NCBI RefSeq assembly: GCF_901709675.1
Contig: NW_023590236.1
Location: forward strand, 1-64,000
DNA: 64,000 bases
DNA from: Syngnathus acus
Lineage: Eukaryota > Chordata > Actinopteri > Syngnathiformes > Syngnathidae
Direction: 5' to 3'
Shown here: positions 1-9,347 of the stretch, in pieces
Layout of the letters: every line of letters starts with the position of its first letter
Numbering within the stretch: position 1 is the first letter of the stretch
Notes under the pieces: model-generated
Database searches by the model: none
What the model was told of the DNA's origin: nothing
What the model saw: only the letters and a program-made list of their open reading frames with translations
Program-made: the position numbers and the translations under genes

Positions 1-470
1 CCACTTTGTCATCTTGTTGACTGCTTTCAGGTAGGCTACAGCACCAATTGCTTTGGTTGAAGCATCTGAAAATAAATACAGTTCGTTGCGTTCTGCTTGC
101 CTGAGAGAGTTGATGTGTAGGTTCTTGGGACGTGAAGCTCTTTAAGATCTTTTAGGGAATCTCTCCAACTTTCCCATTTGTTTTGCTTGTTCTCCGGAAG
201 AGGTGCATCCCATTCTGAACACTCTGATGATAGTTCACGGAGTAGCGCTCTTCCTTGGATAGTGACAGGTGCCAACAGACCCAGAGGATCAAAGATGCTA
301 TTAACAGAGGACAAAACACCTCGGCGAGTGAATGGTTTAATTGCAGTGGCCACTGAGAAGGTGAAAGTGTCTGTCATTATTTCCCAAATGAGACCTAGGC
401 TTCGTTGTGACTGAGTTTCTTCACCTTCCAGATCTAGGCCTTTAATGATTGTTGCACAATCGTCAGGACA
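1..470 (-). pseudogene. BEL/Pao pol, downstream part, frame-broken and cut by window edge
   Basis: Continuation of the BEL/Pao polyprotein that starts at 3700. Positions 377 down to about 100 encode the region after the reverse transcriptase that is typical of Pao elements, with the family-like stretch SIFDPLGLLAPVTIQGRALL followed by a Trp-rich segment. Two frameshifts interrupt it. One near 455-475 puts the upstream frame into an early stop at 434, while another frame continues into this region. The second lies near 95-105, after which a third frame reads into the start of an RNase H-like fold (LYLFSDAS). RNase H end, integrase and 3' LTR would lie left of the window. The family assignment is firm; the exact indel bases are not. 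Non-functional as it stands. Confidence 0.8.
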
Positions 471-3400
471 AAGGCTTCTGTGACTGCTCGAGAATTAGAG
501 ACAAACTTGTGCAGACGCAGATTGGACTCAGCAAGAGCGGCTTTTGTTCTTTGGAGCAAGTCAATTGCTTCAGCTGGAGAAGGCACAGAGATCAAGCCAT
601 CGTCAACGTAAAAATGCCTTTCCACAAACTCGACTGTGTCGGCGCCATAGTCCTTTGCCCCATCCTGGATGGCTTTGCGCAATCCATAAACGGCTACTGC
701 AGGTGATGGCGAGTTTCCAAATACATGGACCTTCATTCGATATTCGATGACCTCCTTATTTATATCATTGTCCTTATGCCACAGAAAACGGAGATAGTTC
801 CGGTGGTCATCACGCACCAGGAAACAATGAAACATCTGCTGTATGTCTGCCATAATGGCAACTGTCTCTTTCCGAAATCGTAGGAGGACCCCAAGCAAAC
901 TGTTGTTCAAATCAGGCCCGGAGAGGAGGACGCTGTTGAGAGAGACGCCGGAATACTGGGCACTGGAATCAAAAACAACTCTGATCTTATTGGGCTTTTG
1001 TGGGTGATAAACCCCGAAAGTTGGAAGATACCAGCACTCTTCACCTTGTTTCAGTGGAGGAGCCACTTCAGCATGACCATTGGAGAAAATGCCTTGCATG
1101 AACTCGACGTATTGCTCTTGCATTTGAGGTTTTCTCTGTAAGTTTCTTTTGAGAGACAAAAACCGACTGACTGCAAGCTCCCTGTTGTTTGGCATCTGTT
1201 GGCGAGGTTCTTTGAAGGGAAGGGGTGCTACCCAATTATTCTTGTCATCTCTATACATTCCTTTGTCCATAATCTCCAAGAAGAGAATGTCCTCGATAGA
1301 TGGAGCTGGTTTGTTGTCGTTTTCTGTGCGATTGAATACTGTTTTTCCGAGAGTTTGTTCAGGTGCCTTATCCTGTCTTTTAGTGCGTGGCATTGCTGTG
1401 AGTTGCAGAAAGTTGTCACAGAGTCCGAAAACTGTTCGGCGGCCATTTTCGAGAATCATCGTCTTGAACGTGTTGACTGTGTGTTTATGAACCTTACCCC
1501 GGCACACCTCTCCAACTACGACCCACCCTAAATCTAGGCGTTGGGCAAACGGAGAATGATGAGGCCCATTGACTTGTTCTCTAACCTTGTGTGCACGTAA
1601 GATGTCTCGACCTAGCAACAGGAGAATTTCAGCCTGAGGATCTAACTCAGGAATGCATTTGGCTATGAGACGAAGATGAGGCTGGTGCAGCACAGCGCTT
1701 GGAGTTGGGATTTCACTCCTATTGTTGGGAATGTCTGGACATTCAATAAGAGGAGGTAATGGGATGATGACTGATTCATCAAGCGACTCGATCAGGAAAC
1801 CTTCAGCCATCTTGCCCTGTGTTTCAACAAGGCCGGAGCATGTTCTTAAGTTGTAGCAGAAAGGCTTAGTTTTAATATTAAAAAGTTCAAAGAACTCAGG
1901 CCTAGCTAAGGAACGATTGCTCTGGTCGTCCAGGATTACATAAGCTTTAACTGCACTGTCTTTTTTACCCTTTGGATACACCCTGGCGAGACATATTTTC
2001 GAACATGAGCGACCCCAATGACCTTGGGCACACACCTCAGTACAGCTTGATGTTACGTCGACATTGTCGGGTTGTTTTTCTCCCTCCCCGCCGTCCTCTT
2101 GAGCAGGTGAAGGAGCCTTGTTTTGAGGTGGAGGGCCTGGATGCATGACGGTGTCGTGCCATGTGCTGTCACATTCAGTGCACTTTACTGTAGATTTACA
2201 GTCCTTAGCGAGATGAGTGTCTGAAGAGCAGCATTTAAAACATATTCCTCTCTCTTTGAGGAAGGCCTTTCTTTCCTCCAATGATTTGTACCTGAATGTC
2301 CTGCATTTCTTTAGTGGATGTGGCTTACTGTGCAGTGGGCAGTTGTTGTTTATGTCGTTGTTTGTAGTTGTAATGTTTGTTTTGTGCACAGCGATAGGTC
2401 TGGGTGAGTTAAAGCTCTTAGGGTTGGATCTTTCTTGTTTAATGTACGTTTGACTATTTTGTTGGGTGAAACTTGGGTCATTGCGTTTCTTTGCCTCTTT
2501 GCAGATGAACATACAAAAGTAATGGAAGGGTGGGAAACAACCATTATGATCTTCTTTGTAGTTAGAACCATGAGTCATCCACCTTTCTTGGAGTGGGTAC
2601 GGGAGCTTGTTGACTATTGGACCTATTCCTCGTGAAGTGTCCAGATACGACAAACCAGGAAGATAGCCGTCTTCCTTGGCTCCTTGAATCTCTTGGAGGA
2701 GATCCCCTAGTTCGCGCAGTTTGACATAGTCCTTTGTTGTTAATCTTGGAAAGCTATCCAATCGCTGGAAGAGTGACTCTTCGATCACTTCGGGGGCTGC
2801 ATAACACTCACAAAGCCTCTCCCATGCTCTCTGTAGGGCTGCACTGGGGTTGTTGACGTGTACTGAGCGTATGCGCTTCACCTGACTACTAGATTCCTTT
2901 CCCAGCCATTTGGTCATGAGATCTAACTCTTGAGTCGGTGTCAGGTGGACTTCAGCTATAGCACCACTGAATGAAGAGTACCATGCTCTGAAGTTCTCTG
3001 GCCTATCGTCATATTGATAGAGGCCAGATGTGATTAGGTCTCGACGTGCCATATATTGGGCAAACGGCTCAGCTGGGTGAGGTAAGCTCGCTGCATTATT
3101 GCAATGAGGCATGAATGGGGATGCGTGTGGACTAAGAGCGTTCTTTGTTTGTTCTACTTTTGGTTTTGTCCCAAGTTTGGTTTGAATTGGCAAAGCTGTC
3201 TTCTTGAACGTGAACTTTGGCCTAATGCTGACAGGTGGTGGCTCAAAAACATCTTCCTCAGATGGATCCCATGTTACTAATGAGTTATCTGAGGCCTTGT
3301 GTTGCTTTGGTGTAGCTGATACTTGTGCGATTGGAGGTCGAATTTCGCTTTGTGATTGCACATAGTAACTTGTTCTTTCTCTTTTTACTCTGTCCAATAA

Positions 3401-3700
3401 AGAATTTCCGCTCTCATGTTCATCTTGTATTGCCTCTGCATCTTCTAGCACTCCAGCCTCTGCTTCTGCAGCATGAGCTTCTCTTTGCAATGCTAACACT
3501 TCTAGCGCTGCGTCAATTTTCATTTTTTGTAGTTCACTTTCAGCTTTTTCCACTTTTAGCTCTGCTTCTTTACTTGCAAACGACGCTCTCACCTTTGCTG
3601 CTTCTGCTTTAGCTCGGGCACGAGCAGCGCTTCCTACGGATGAGCTTGTGCTGCCGGTTTGACTTGTCGCAGATCTATTTCTTGCTGCCATTTTGACCAC
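434..3700 (-). CDS. BEL/Pao retrotransposon Gag-protease-reverse transcriptase polyprotein (3'-broken)
   Basis: A 1088-codon open frame. In order: a charged, Ala/Glu/Lys-rich coiled coil (about residues 30-90); a Gag-like domain (about 205-410, of the kind annotated DUF1759 in Pao elements); two Cys/His knuckles (C487-C490-H496-C501 and C507-C510-H515-H520); an aspartic protease centred on DDQSN at 591-595; and a reverse transcriptase (about 880-1060) with catalytic YVDD at 1031-1034. The ATG at 3700 is followed closely by the coiled coil, and I see no better upstream start. The protein should make virus-like particles, cleave itself and copy element RNA. The stop at 434 comes from a frameshift in what should be one longer frame, so the copy is dead although 1088 codons stay open, which suggests a fairly recent insertion. 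Confidence 0.88.
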   Translation of the reverse strand: MVKMAARNRSATSQTGSTSSSVGSAARARAKAEAAKVRASFASKEAELKVEKAESELQKMKIDAALEVLALQREAHAAEAEAGVLEDAEAIQDEHESGNSLLDRVKRERTSYYVQSQSEIRPPIAQVSATPKQHKASDNSLVTWDPSEEDVFEPPPVSIRPKFTFKKTALPIQTKLGTKPKVEQTKNALSPHASPFMPHCNNAASLPHPAEPFAQYMARRDLITSGLYQYDDRPENFRAWYSSFSGAIAEVHLTPTQELDLMTKWLGKESSSQVKRIRSVHVNNPSAALQRAWERLCECYAAPEVIEESLFQRLDSFPRLTTKDYVKLRELGDLLQEIQGAKEDGYLPGLSYLDTSRGIGPIVNKLPYPLQERWMTHGSNYKEDHNGCFPPFHYFCMFICKEAKKRNDPSFTQQNSQTYIKQERSNPKSFNSPRPIAVHKTNITTTNNDINNNCPLHSKPHPLKKCRTFRYKSLEERKAFLKERGICFKCCSSDTHLAKDCKSTVKCTECDSTWHDTVMHPGPPPQNKAPSPAQEDGGEGEKQPDNVDVTSSCTEVCAQGHWGRSCSKICLARVYPKGKKDSAVKAYVILDDQSNRSLARPEFFELFNIKTKPFCYNLRTCSGLVETQGKMAEGFLIESLDESVIIPLPPLIECPDIPNNRSEIPTPSAVLHQPHLRLIAKCIPELDPQAEILLLLGRDILRAHKVREQVNGPHHSPFAQRLDLGWVVVGEVCRGKVHKHTVNTFKTMILENGRRTVFGLCDNFLQLTAMPRTKRQDKAPEQTLGKTVFNRTENDNKPAPSIEDILFLEIMDKGMYRDDKNNWVAPLPFKEPRQQMPNNRELAVSRFLSLKRNLQRKPQMQEQYVEFMQGIFSNGHAEVAPPLKQGEECWYLPTFGVYHPQKPNKIRVVFDSSAQYSGVSLNSVLLSGPDLNNSLLGVLLRFRKETVAIMADIQQMFHCFLVRDDHRNYLRFLWHKDNDINKEVIEYRMKVHVFGNSPSPAVAVYGLRKAIQDGAKDYGADTVEFVERHFYVDDGLISVPSPAEAIDLLQRTKAALAESNLRLHKFVSNSRAVTEAFVLTIVQQSLKA

Positions 3701-3782
3701 GATGACACATCAGATGGTGCCTTTTCACTGTAGCGTCTTGAGGAAACGCGTAGTTAAACCACCAGCAAAGAACCCAGGAGAC

Positions 3783-4101
3783 TGTACTAGCTTGTAATTT
3801 TCTTTACTGAGCGGTGAAAACTGCAACAGACGTTACATAGTGTCAGCCAATGGTTGATGAGAACATGAAAATAAAGTGCGCTCATCCAATACAATTTACA
3901 AAATAATAGCAAAATATCAGCGTAAACATTAAGATTAAAACGACACACGACTTACGGCATTGCCTTGTTAATGAATCACAGCAGATGGCAACAGATGTAA
4001 GTCTGACCGCATTCCACAGCATGGCTACTTGATAACATCCTGGAGACGGCTCCGCGAAACCGGAAGTAGCGCGGCGAAACCGGAAGTAGCGCTTCACAAC
4101 A
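3783..4101 (-). repeat. Putative 5' LTR of the BEL/Pao element
   Basis: Upstream of the polyprotein start on the minus strand is a ~319-bp stretch that begins TGTTGTGAAG and ends CTAGTACA, giving the TG...CA ends expected of an LTR. It carries two copies of ACCGGAAGT (4059-4067 and 4079-4087), an ETS-type motif, 20 bp apart inside a short direct repeat. The partner LTR is outside the window, so the borders are inferred only, and I could not match a primer binding site convincingly. Confidence 0.35.
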
Positions 4102-4277
4102 ATACTTTTCGACTTAAACTATGAATTATCTATTATTACAAGATCGAAATGATTACTTAACTTATTGGAACATTTTTACAACATTGTAACCATATGAAAT
4201 TATTTATTGATGAAATTACGGCCTTAAAGGCAACACACGCACCCTAAAAATGGCATGTTGATGCTGGAAAAAAGCCT

Positions 4278-4908
4278 GTACCCATGTATGATACGCACCC
4301 AATTTTATTTTATTTTTTTTAAAGTCCCAATGATCGTCACACACGCAGGGAGGCAATGGGTCCCATTTTTATAGTCTTTGGTATGGTCTTAACTAGGCTG
4401 GATGTATTTTTTTTTGTTGGCATTGATTTCTCCGACTGCCCTTAAAGGCACCACCGCGATCAGATGAAAAGAGAGGAAAGTGACGTGCGGACATGTGAAA
4501 AAGGCGGCTCTGTATGGGAGAGACGTTGAAGAGGAATAAAAACACCCTTGGAAACCAAAACTTGCCCCTCGTCGTGACTCGGAGCCGCAACAAATGTTTC
4601 GGATTTGTGTAGGGTACATTGTGACAGCAAACGAGCAGGTGATCGAGCAAGCGTCTGATACGAGAGCATTGCGTTCGTATGGAGCGTGTTTGAAGTGAAC
4701 AGCAGAGACGAAAGGAACAAGGCAAAGTGTTGTGAAATAAAATATTACCTGTAATATGCATTTTGTTATTTGCTGATTGTATTAAACTATCACATTCATT
4801 CAGTCAAGAGAAGAGGACTATTATCCCTTCTTTGACGAAATGACCAGAGCACAGTACAAACACACTATTGTCGGTCAGTCCTGTTGTTGGTTTTGTTGTA
4901 CCATGATT

Positions 4909-4952
<44 letters not shown>

Positions 4953-5035
4953 GTACCCATGTATAATGCGCACCCCAGATTTTAGGACAATAAATTAGTT
5001 ACATTTTGCGCATTATACACGGAAAAAAACGGTAC
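4278..5035. repeat. Interspersed repeat with recurring GTACCCATGTATAATGCGC motif
   Basis: The motif GTACCCATGTATRATRCGCACC occurs at about 4278-4300 and again at about 4953-4975, and its reverse complement (GCGCATTATAC) at about 5010-5020. The right part forms a short inverted repeat around an A/T-rich centre, as in small non-autonomous DNA transposons. A SINE fragment (4319-4384) and a poly(A) run (4913-4939) lie inside. No coding capacity is seen. The family name is not known to me, and the left border is uncertain. Confidence 0.45.
4319..4384 (-). repeat. tRNA-derived SINE fragment, internally deleted
   Basis: On the minus strand this matches two separated pieces of the complete SINE copies at 12499 and 19069: the part just after the tRNA head (CATACCAAAGACTATAAAAA to GCCTCCCTGC) joined directly to the extreme 3' tail (GTGTGACGATC...GGGACTTT). 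About 150 bp of body and the whole tRNA-like head with its promoter boxes are missing. Confidence 0.7.
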
Positions 5036-5179
5036 TCCCCTCCGGACGGCGTTATAGAGCTCGGTACGCCAAAACCAGCAGACACCGAGACAGACAGCTA
5101 CTGAACTTGTCTAGACGCTGAAAGACTGCATGCGCTCCACAATGATTAACGGTAAAAAAAGTGACAGTTGAGCTGGCAG

Positions 5180-5685
5180 GGCGTCAAAGCCCTGGATAAC
5201 GTGACTAGGAGTGTGCATTTGTAATCAATTGTCTAATCTTCAAACCCGGAAGTAAGCGTTGCGCATCAGACTTTGCAGGAACCCCGCTTGGGATCGCAAC
5301 AGCAAACCATTGTTCTTACAAGAAGATTTTCTTTTCGTCTTATTTTCATTGTTCAAAAACTTTGATTGAAGAGCGATCTCGTCGAGGAGCGATCACGCCG
5401 AGGCTTCTTCCCTGTCGGGAAGTCGCCGAGCCACCAAACGTCGGAGCCTTCCAGCGCCAGTTTGCCCACCCCTGGGGTACAGTCAGATAAGCTTAGGCTT
5501 CCTTCTCCTCCCTTTTTGAACAAATATGATTTTACGATAAAGGAAAATTATAATGCAATATCTCTTTCTTTTATGTTCTATTGTACTATGGAGTTATTTT
5601 TCTGTATTTTTATTTTTTTCCTGTATTTATTTAATGTTCGAAATAAACGTTTTTTAAAAAAAATAAAAAAAAAAAAAAAACGCAA
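5180..5685 (+). repeat. Probable A-tailed retro-insertion
   Basis: The segment ends with AATAAA (5642-5647) followed within about 10 bases by a long A-rich tail (5657-5680), the signature of a polyadenylated retrocopy. The preceding GTTCGAAATAAA also occurs near the 3' end of the LINE at 15412, so this may be a 3' end of a related LINE. No clear target duplication was found, and the left border is a guess. Confidence 0.3.
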
Positions 5686-6263
5686 ACCGCACCCACTCAC
5701 ATTCCAACATGAGCGATTTATGCCAACCTCCCGAGTGGCAGGTGTTGCTTGCGTGTGTCAATAGGATTTGCAGGACATCTGAAGAATGTGCTTGTTTGAT
5801 GGCAAAATGTGAATTGCATTTGATACCCGCAGAGCCAAACAGTCAGGTTTACATGGAGCCTTGGATAAATCAAGCTGGCTTAGCAATATTAAACATTAAC
5901 AGAATGCTGTGTGTGATAAGAGGCCACATAACTCATTTCATAACTCACCAACAACAGGACAACGTAAAGACAGGGTTGACTATTACCAGTCGCAGCAACG
6001 ACGATCCGACAGGAAGTGTGTGACCCAGACAGGACTTAAATACGCGATAGGCAGGTGAGAATGATCACGCTAATCATGGGCACACAGGAGGGGAGGGGCG
6101 AGCACACAGACATGTAGAATGAACTCTGGTAATTCAACTAACTCATTCAAAAATGATCTTTTAAAACAAGACTGGAAAAAGCCAATGTAACATTATTCAG
6201 TTTGAACATGAAAAAGGGCTAACGGGAAAATAAAAAACATTCATATCAATTATTATTTGACCA
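5686..6263. other. No recognised feature
   Basis: Unique-looking sequence. It contains one 104-codon open frame (5709-6023) with no recognisable domain, no repeat relationship and no splice context. I see no supportable gene here. Confidence 0.4.
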
Positions 6264-6486
6264 GCTCAGTGAGTGGCCTAGTGGTAGAGTGTCCGCCCTG
6301 AGACTGGAAGGTTGTGGGTTCAAACCCCGGCCGGCCGGCTCATACCAAAGACTATAAAATGGGTTAGGTTTACGCATCTGGGTGTGGTGAAATTTGTCCT
6401 CTGCATTTGACCCATCCCCGTGTGATTTTGATCCATCCCCTGGGGGAGAGGGAGCAGTGAGCAGCAGCGGCGCCGCGCCGCGCTCG
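6264..6486 (+). repeat. tRNA-derived SINE, internally rearranged (head forward, body inverted)
   Basis: The tRNA-like head is on the plus strand, with A box TGGCCTAGTGG at 6274-6284 and B box GGTTCAAACCC at 6317-6327. From about 6370 to 6486 the sequence is the reverse complement of the body and 3' region of the full copies (12499 and 19069), starting at the CACACCCAG end and running back to CGAGCGC. Head and body thus face each other. There is also a 4-nt insertion before the A box. The copy is probably not transposition-competent. Confidence 0.75.
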
Positions 6487-7471
6487 GGTGATCGCTCGAC
6501 TTTATTTCCCTATTGGGAGCTACCTTTTCCTTCTTTTCTGATTTTTGTTTTACAATCAAAAGTGCTCCGGGATTGAATGATGTTATTTGCAAGTGTATCA
6601 GTGAGTGGGATTGTTCGGTTTTTGGAGGATTGAGATTTGTAATTCTATTTCATGCTTCTTCAATAAATGTGTTTTGTATACTCATTTAATTCGTGGTGCG
6701 CTAATTTGTATGAGGTATGCAATCGCTGGTTTGTGGTTGGTTTGATCATTCGATTTATCAATAGGAGATTATTATGGTATGCATTGCAATCATACCGTAA
6801 TAAAAAAAAAACAAAAAAAAAACGAACGTGTTTGAATCAGATATATTTCATTTGAGAGAAGAATTAAAAGTAATTTAATTGTCCGTCGAAGTGCGGGCCC
6901 GTTCCTATTTTGTCGGACCGCACCGGACAATTTTGGGGAGCAAATTGCCTTCATAATTATTTGAGGGATGAGCACATCTCATTAAACATTTAATTCGTTT
7001 CAATATTTGTTTTATTTAAGTAAAATAACGAAGGTTTTCAAATTCGACTATTGGGATTAGTGGTAGAGCTATCATTAGTAAATGTCGGTCGGGCACGGGC
7101 CAGTTCCTATTTAGTCGGGCCGCGTCAAAGCTACGTAGGATGGTTTTGAGGGATTAATTTGCCTTCAAAATGAATTGCAGGATAATTATAATTCGATTAA
7201 ATCATTTTGATTCGTATTAAGTAAAATATTATGTTGTTGAAAACGATCGAGTTGGCGGAAGCACTCCCACGGTTAAGTGTTTATATATATAATGTTAGAA
7301 TTAGTGATTTAATGCATTAAATTCATTTTCAAATACTATCATTGCCATACTTCTGCTAATTTGATTTTTTTTTTTTTTTCCCCGAAAAAAGGGAAGTAGG
7401 CTCGCTACTTCCTCAACCCAGTAGAGCGGGGCCATATCATGAGTTACTTCGGCAAAACTAGTGCTAGGGTG
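6487..7471. other. AT-rich stretch with a diverged internal duplication
   Basis: No gene is seen. Two diverged copies of one segment occur at about 6880-6965 and 7082-7180; both contain a GTTCCTATTT-TGTCGG-type core, a GC-rich edge and ATTTGCCTTCA. Because a relic of the 47-56 kb LTR family follows at 7472, this stretch may be an eroded part of a related element, but I cannot align it with confidence. Confidence 0.35.
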
Positions 7472-7570
7472 CGCTAGACCAACGAATCCCTGAGGCCTTA
7501 ACAAAGGCATCTAAAAAAAATATCCGGAACGTAATACCAGCTTCAGACAACCGAAGGGAGCCATCATTAT
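7472..7570 (+). mobile_element. Relic LTR fragment of the 47.4-55.9 kb retroelement family
   Basis: About 100 bp, from ACGAATCC to GAGCCATCATTA, aligns at roughly 90% with 48885-48995 of the 5' LTR and the matching part of the 3' LTR. It shares ATCTAAAAAA, AACGTAATACCAGC and CAACCGAAGGGAGCC. It breaks off at 7570, where a LINE tail begins. This shows the family has been in this genome much longer than the near-identical LTR pair suggests. Confidence 0.75.
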
Positions 7571-7780
7571 CAGAGTCAGAGTCAGCTTCATTGTCAATTC
7601 CTTCATGCTAAGACACACAAAGAAACCGAAATTTCGTTCCCCCCATCCCACGGTGACGAGACACAGCACACGATCAACACACAAGTAAAACGGGGGAAAG
7701 AGAGAGTTCAGGACCCCAACAGCCTGGAGATCACAAACTTCGCCAGTGGTGCAGTGCTGGCATCCCACAACAGAGTCCGC
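7571..7780 (-). repeat. LINE 3' end fragment (L2/CR1/Rex1-type)
   Basis: Same family and orientation as 24405-24790: a tandem AGTCAG-type 3' terminus, then CAGCTT(C/T)ATTGTCAAT and CCATCCCACGGTGACGAGACA, and further in a decayed end of the reverse-transcriptase frame (LQAVGVLNSLFPP on the minus strand, matching LEAVRILNSLPP in the other copy). Strongly 5' truncated. Confidence 0.65.
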
Positions 7781-7805
7781 GGGCCGCAGTTCTATTCTAT
7801 TCTAT

Positions 7806-7920
7806 TCAGCACTCAATAAGTCTTATTTAAGAAAATACCTTTATTAAATAAACGGGTTGAATTAGGTCTTGTGACTAAACATCATAAGGGTTTTCCGCTT
7901 GGGGGGGTCTTAGTCTAACG
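7806..7920 (-). pseudogene. Eroded duplicate of the H2A.X-like gene 3' end
   Basis: The segment TTCAGCACTCAATAAGTCTT through TTTCCGCTT...GGTCTTAGTC repeats 8278-8403 with scattered substitutions and small indels. It covers the 3' flank, the poly(A)-signal region (TTTATTAAATAAACGGG), the region of the stop codon and about 15-18 C-terminal codons of the histone gene, in the same orientation. Only the 3' end is present, so it is a partial tandem duplication and cannot encode a histone. Confidence 0.75.
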
Positions 7921-8313
7921 CTCAACTTAAAAACTATTCAACTTTTATTCACCAGTCTCTAAACGAATGTTCATGAATTGTGATTTCCTAATAAACTTCC
8001 CAGTGTCTTGACAGCGATTTTTCCCCTTATTTTCATGTTTAAGGGAAAAACAAACCCCCCAAAAATTAAAACACTCAACCAGCAGGTGGTAGTACAGACC
8101 TCCACATTAATCTGCAGTCAAATTTGAATAATTTTTCAAAAATATTTGACACTATACTTGCGGCAGTACACCACACTGAGCTTCTTAAAAGTTTGCAGTT
8201 CATCTCTCCGACGGCTTTTGTGTCAAATACAATCAAGTAGCATTGTCATTTTGTATATCGTACATGCATTGAGAAATTCAGCACTCAATAAGTCTTTTTT
8301 ATAAGAAAATACC
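7921..8313. other. Spacer between H2A.X-like gene and its duplicated 3' end
   Basis: AT-rich. No canonical replication-dependent histone stem-loop (GGCTCTTTTCAGAGCC type) was seen downstream of the histone gene. The nearest look-alike on the minus strand (CTTTTAAGAAGCTCAG) has no matching stem. No other feature. Confidence 0.45.
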
Positions 8314-8319
8314 TTTATT
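8314..8319 (-). terminator. Poly(A) signal AATAAA of the H2A.X-like gene
   Basis: AATAAA on the minus strand begins 24 nt after the end of the stop codon at 8343. With no histone stem-loop visible, this suggests a polyadenylated, replication-independent histone mRNA with a very short 3' UTR. Confidence 0.6.
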
Positions 8320-8342
8320 AAATAAACGGGTACAAATGGCAA

Positions 8343-8759
8343 TTAAAAGTCTTGTGACTGAACATCATCAGAAGTGTTTTCCGCTGCGGGGGGCTTGGTC
8401 TTTTTCGGAAGAAGCGCCGCGTTGATGTTGGGGATCACACCGCCTTCAGAGATGGTGACGCCAGCCAGAAGTTTATTGAAATCGTTGTCCTTTCTCACGC
8501 CCAGCAGGATATGGCGTGGAGAGATGCGCTTCTTCTGGTTTTGCTTGGTGGCGTCGCCTGCCATATCCAGGATCTCGGCGCAGAGATACTCGAGGACGGC
8601 AGCGAGATAGACGGGTGCGCCGCTGCCCACACGTTTGGCGTAGTTGCCCTTCTTCAGCATCCTGTGGATGCGGCCCACTGGGAAGACGAGGCCGGCCCGA
8701 ACAGATCTGGAAACCGGGGATTTGGTCTTTGGGGCAGCTTTTTTTCCACGGCCAGACAT
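8343..8759 (-). CDS. Histone H2A.X-like core histone (intronless)
   Basis: 138 residues beginning MSGRGKK, the normal H2A start, with a complete H2A fold: [12 protein letters not shown] (22-33), [11 protein letters not shown] (49-59) and LLPKK (116-120). The C-terminus is SQDF (135-138), matching the SQ(E/D)-aromatic/hydrophobic motif that defines H2A.X, whose Ser is phosphorylated at DNA breaks. It should pair with H2B in nucleosomes in the nucleus. The sequence is unusually diverged for H2A: acidic-patch positions read E57, E62, D65 and D91-N92-D93 where canonical H2A has E56, E61, E64 and D90-E91-E92, and helix 2 has Cys60 and Asp65-Met66. Single exon, minus strand. The frame is fully intact, so it is likely functional; a germline or oocyte-type H2A variant is possible. 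An intact young retrocopy is the alternative, but no A-tail is seen. Confidence 0.9.
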   Translation of the reverse strand: MSGRGKKAAPKTKSPVSRSVRAGLVFPVGRIHRMLKKGNYAKRVGSGAPVYLAAVLEYLCAEILDMAGDATKQNQKKRISPRHILLGVRKDNDFNKLLAGVTISEGGVIPNINAALLPKKTKPPAAENTSDDVQSQDF

Positions 8760-9347
8760 GTTCGGGCGCTGTGGGGATTCTGTCCAAAAATCAGTGACAA
8801 ATCATTTGGGTAAACTTTACTAACCTTCACAGGTACAACTCAATGTTAAATCTAAAACTGTCCGATAAGTCAGTGTTTCAGCATTTTCTGTTTTCCAACA
8901 GGAGATGATGAAAGAAAATTGAAAGTAGGTGATCTGGGAATCAAATACGATAAATTTCCTAGTTCAGTCACAAGTGGGAAAAAACGGCCAACTTTCCAAA
9001 ACTACACCTACCAATTGCTGAACATCGCATTACCTTTGCAAGCTTTTAGTTTAGTTTAGTTTATCCACGCAATATCCAAGACATACAACATGATACAACA
9101 AACAGTATTACGCAGCCGGGTGCGTGAAAGCTCACCCCAAGCAAGCAAGCAAGCTTTCAGGCAGGGCTCTAAAGATACACAACTGAAGTCACAAAACACA
9201 CATTTACTCGCCGTTTACTGCTACCTACCTCACCAGGCAGCTCAAGACAAGACCTCAAAATTTGCCTTCAGCAACCTGCTTTTATTCCAGGGCAACGGCC
9301 ACATGTTGATTGACGACACCTGGCACTTGCTCATTGTCAATCTAGAG
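8760..9347. other. Upstream flank of the H2A.X-like gene
   Basis: This should contain the histone promoter (minus strand). I see no unambiguous TATA box close to the start; a CCAAT-like ATTGG lies far upstream near 9010. An open plus-strand frame (9090-9542) runs through it into a hAT fragment and looks accidental. Confidence 0.35.

Noticed and set aside
5709-6023. A 104-codon plus-strand frame
   Set aside because: No recognisable motif, no splice or promoter context and a neighbourhood of repeats. Not distinguishable from chance.
6264-6345. True tRNA gene
   Set aside because: A and B boxes are perfect, but no cloverleaf acceptor stem closes and the same head occurs in three SINE copies with a shared non-tRNA body.
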